The notes under the pieces: generated by a model
The model's input: only the letters and a program-made list of their open reading frames with translations
The model's database searches: none
What the model was told of the DNA's origin: nothing
Position numbers and translations under genes: made by a program
Shown: piece after piece, positions 61,299 to 64,000 of the stretch
How the letters are laid out: each line of letters begins with the position of its first letter
Position numbering within the stretch: the stretch's first letter is position 1
Source: an uncultured bacterium
Lineage (GTDB): Bacteria > Verrucomicrobiota > Verrucomicrobiia > CAIQCK01
Assembly: GCA_903870275.1 (NCBI GenBank)
Contig: CAIQCK010000013.1
Coordinates: 34,232-98,231 of the forward strand
Reading direction: 5' to 3'
DNA: 64,000 bases

Positions 61299-61723
61299 AA
61301 GCGTGAGTGGAATTCACGCGGAGGCTACCCCTCTGGATTGGGTTTTGCACCACAAAAAGCGGCAACCCGCACCGACTTGCACTTTCCGCGCCTGATGCAT
61401 CTTCTTCCCATGCTTGCAAAGCTGCGACACCTCCGTGCTCGCAGGCAACGCGAGCTTGCCGGGCAAAGGTCTTGGCATCGGCTTTGGTCGCGAATGTCTT
61501 GCGGACCCGTTCACCATTGGCCATGCCCAAATCAACCAAAAATCCGGCTTGCCCGTTTCGGTGAGTTCTGCGATATATCGGGAGCCATGAGCGCCATTGG
61601 GTTTCTTGCAGCTCGTGAGTTGAGCAGGCGGGTGAATCCATGGTGTGCGCCCCGTGACTGTGGTTTGGCAATCCACGGAATCGATACTGGCGCGCGGTTG
61701 AATTAATTTAAGCAAGGGCTTGC
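61299..61723. other. Intergenic region between helical-repeat gene and tRNA-Ser
   Basis: 425 bp. The middle third carries the integrase remnant listed separately. The part next to 61298 presumably holds the promoter of the helical-repeat gene. Nothing else is recognised. Confidence 0.5.
61400..61625 (-). pseudogene. Remnant of a tyrosine-recombinase N-terminus
   Basis: On the minus strand the segment reads IYRRTHRNGQAGFLVDLG, then NGERVRKTFATKADAKTFAR and QARVACEHGGVAAL. This is the pattern of the N-terminal arm-binding/SAM-like part of phage-type integrases. It loses similarity after about 70 residues, and the catalytic domain with its R, H and Y residues is absent. It lies about 100 bp from a tRNA-Ser gene, a classic integration site. 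Confidence 0.5.
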
Positions 61724-61815
61724 GGAGAGGTGCCTGAGTGGCCGAAAGGGGCGGTTTGCTAAACCGTTGTAGCCGTTAAAAGCTACCCAGGGTTCGAATC
61801 CCTGCCTCTCCGCCA
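61724..61815 (+). tRNA. tRNA-Ser (GCU anticodon), CCA encoded
   Basis: 92 bases. The acceptor stem GGAGAGG pairs with CCTCTCC, followed by discriminator G and CCA. The anticodon arm is GCGGT-TTGCTAA-ACCGT with GCT at 61758-61760. A long variable arm and the T-loop GGTTCGAATCC are typical of tRNA-Ser. It reads AGC and AGU codons. Confidence 0.96.
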
Positions 61816-62112
61816 TTTTCAGTTTCCCGACTATCGTTTCCCATGCGCAGCCAGTCCGCATCGCCGCGTCTCCCCTGAAAGACAAAACGCGGATCGGAAT
61901 TCCCGAGCTGCTTTTAGCCCTCGGACCACTAATTCCAAGTCCACGTCGAAAACTGTCTCTAAGTTGGTGTTATCTTAACCGATGATTTGAATTTTGCAAG
62001 TGTTGTTTTGGATAAGACCGCGTCCGGTAGTCCCGAGGGTTCGGCATTGCTGCCACTGTTAGCATCCGGTAAGCTGCGCTCCCAGGGTTTCCAAAAACAT
62101 CCAGGAGCAAAT

Positions 62113-64000
62113 CATGAGACTTCTGATTCGTAGCGCGGTTTTTTTCTTGTTGGCAGCGGCGCCGTCGCTGGCCCATTGGGAAGTGGACAACACCGCGCCG
62201 GAATGGTGCCAGCGCGGCACTCTGCATTGGGCGCTGGACTACAGCCGGGTGACGTCGCCCGACGTAGACCTGATGATCGCCGCGCAGCAGAATCTCGACC
62301 ACGGGGCGAGCTACGACTCGGCGGAAACGGCGGCGCATGCCGCAGCGGGAGGGCTTCACGACCTGATCTACGTCTGCTCGCGGACGTTTGTCGTGAAGGA
62401 TTATGAAAAGCATCCGGAACTGAAACAGGCCGTGGTGCGCCTCTTCGATGGCAGCGAAGTGCTCGCGTATAACAACCCCGTCCGGCGTTACGGTTGCGTG
62501 AATTGCCCGGAATGGAAGGCTTTTGTCATCGGCAAGGTTGACCAGATCAGGGCCAAGCGCTCACCCGCCGGCATCTTTTTTGACAACGAAGCATGGTTCA
62601 GCACCTGTTACTGCCCGGTGTGCCGCGAGAAGTTCCACGAATACACCCGGCGGCATTACGGCCGCGAAATGGACCTGCCCGAGCGCGTGGATCCGGCCAC
62701 CGAAGCCGGACGGGCGGCGCGGCTGTTTTTGCTGGAATCGCAGACGGCGTATCACAAGGCGCTGTTGGAGTATTGCCACCAGTGCCAACCGCGGTTGTTG
62801 TCGGTGCCGAACACATGCGGCATGGGCGCCTGGCCCATCCACGGCATCGAGGAGGGCGTGACAGACCTGCCGTTCTACGAATTGATGAGCCACCCGCCTT
62901 TTGGCGACAACCTCTACGCCTATAAGCTGGCGCTGGCGGCGGGTCACGGCCGCAACGTCGGCAACCTGATGTATCTGCCGCCCGACGTGGCCTCCGCGCG
63001 CGGCAAGCGCGTGTGGAACGAAGGCATGCACCATTTCTTCAATCCGGCGTCACCGCTCGCAAAAGAGTTTGCGCTCGCCATCGCCGAAGGCGCGGCCTGC
63101 GACGCAACCTACGTGGCCAACTACAACCTGTTCCCATCCCTGCCGATCATGGACACGAAGGACCCGTTTAACGTCAACATCCACCAGACGATGAACCGTT
63201 ACTACGATTTCCTGGTGAAACATCGCGCGCTCTACCTGAACGCCGATCAGGGGGCGGAGGTGGCGATCCTGCATTCCGTGCCAACGGACTTGTTGACCGG
63301 CGCCTATCGGCGTTGGGCGAAGATGGCCGAAAAGCTCAACCGGGCGGGCATTCCCTACGAAGTGATTGTGGAGCGCGATCTGAAACTGGAAATGTTGCGG
63401 CGCTATAAAGTGGTCGTGGCCGCCGGCGTGCGCGCCTTGGGCGAACCGGGTGCGGCGGCGTTGCTGGAATACGCGAAGAAAGGAGGGCGCGTCGTGTTGG
63501 GTAGTGAATGCGGCGTGACCGATGAACGGGGCGAACCGCAGACCAGCCGCAGTCTTCAGGAACTGCGGGGCGGCGGTGACGGCGCGGGTGCCGAAGAAGG
63601 GTTGAAGATCGGCAACGGCCGCGTCATCACCTCGACCAATGATTTGACCGCCGCAAACGGCGTGGCGTTGAAAACCCTTGTGACGCGGCTGCTGCCGACG
63701 CCGGCCGTCAGCGTGCAGAACCCAACGGGAAAACTGTCGGTCAATGTCCTGACACTGCCCGGCCAAAAACTGCGGGAGGTGCATCTGCTCAACTACGATT
63801 TCTCGTATGACAAGCCGGACAACGTGATCAGCGACGACAATCAAACATCAGAAGCGCGCAGCTATCTGGCCAGCACGGCGTGGCGAATCCGGAAAATGCT
63901 CCGGGTGCCGGACCCGGCCGCACTGGCGAAACCGACTTTGGAGATCGTTGGCTCCGTTGCGACGGCCAAGAAGCTGATCCAGCTCGTGGTCAACGTGAAC
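62113..64000 (+). CDS. Exported glycoside-hydrolase-like protein, 3'-truncated
   Basis: Open from ATG 62113 (AGGAG six bases upstream) to the window end; 629 residues are visible. A signal peptide (MRLLIRSAVFFLLAAAPSLA) is followed by what looks like a TIM-barrel resembling uncharacterised GH42/beta-galactosidase-like proteins: AGIFFDNEAWFSTCYCPVCR has an Asp-Asn-Glu at the expected position of a catalytic or substrate-binding acid, and two CxxC pairs. From about residue 390 a flavodoxin- or amidotransferase-like domain (VAILHSVPTDLL, VVVAAGVRALGEPG, GGRVVLGSECG) matches the trimerisation domain of such enzymes. The substrate is unknown and the C-terminus lies outside the window. Confidence 0.7.

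Overview
The window comes from a high-GC (about 60 %) bacterium of the PVC group, most likely a Verrucomicrobiota member of the Pedosphaera/Limisphaera type. This is inferred from gene style, not from a marker gene: exported PQQ-type beta-propellers starting DWPQFRG, Tat-exported aldo/keto-reductase-like and YhcH proteins, large MoxR/DUF58/BatA/DUF4159/DUF4175 arrays, and palindromic interspersed repeats built on CCGGCATCCTTGCCGG. Most genes are packed with ATGA overlaps.

Left part (1-12 kb): a 5'-truncated GH38-like mannosidase coupled to a beta-propeller protein, small envelope proteins, a Nudix hydrolase with rsmA, an LTxxQ (Spy/CpxP-like) protein, a neutral-ceramidase-like enzyme, a second beta-propeller protein, a Tat-exported aldo/keto-reductase-like protein, and dinB.

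Centre-left (12.1-26.5 kb): the most striking region, a tightly coupled ten-gene plus-strand operon. In order it encodes an MvhD-like protein with an extra helical domain, MetF, two FeS/FMN glutamate-synthase-like (GltB2) paralogues of which the first is degenerate, a glutaminase plus GXGXG protein (GltB1-GltB3), HdrC, HdrB, a 1498-residue HdrA-GltD-HdrA fusion, canonical MvhD, and MetV. This resembles the MetVF-HdrABC-MvhD methylene-tetrahydrofolate reductase complex of acetogens, with a complete glutamate synthase wired into the same locus. I propose a flavin/FeS machine joining one-carbon metabolism, NAD(P)H and glutamate formation. Its biochemistry is unknown.

Middle (26.5-31.7 kb): an M23 peptidase, an anti-sigma-type ATPase fused to a GNAT-like domain, and a STAS antagonist, bracketed by a 19-bp direct repeat. 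After these come a gene-poor stretch, a frameshifted Sel1 pseudogene, a Tat-exported YhcH-like protein and a conserved hypothetical gene.

Right part (31.9-61.3 kb, all minus strand): two paralogous MoxR-DUF58-BatA-VWA-DUF4175-DUF4159 modules in tandem, with VWA and DUF4175 in swapped order. Between them lie a thioredoxin-HEAT-thioredoxin-DsbD fusion and a DUF3857/transglutaminase protein. A large secreted protein precedes the second module. The modules probably act on the cell envelope as AAA+/VWA chaperone-type systems.

Right edge: an integrase remnant beside tRNA-Ser(GCU), then the start of a secreted glycoside-hydrolase-like gene that runs off the window.
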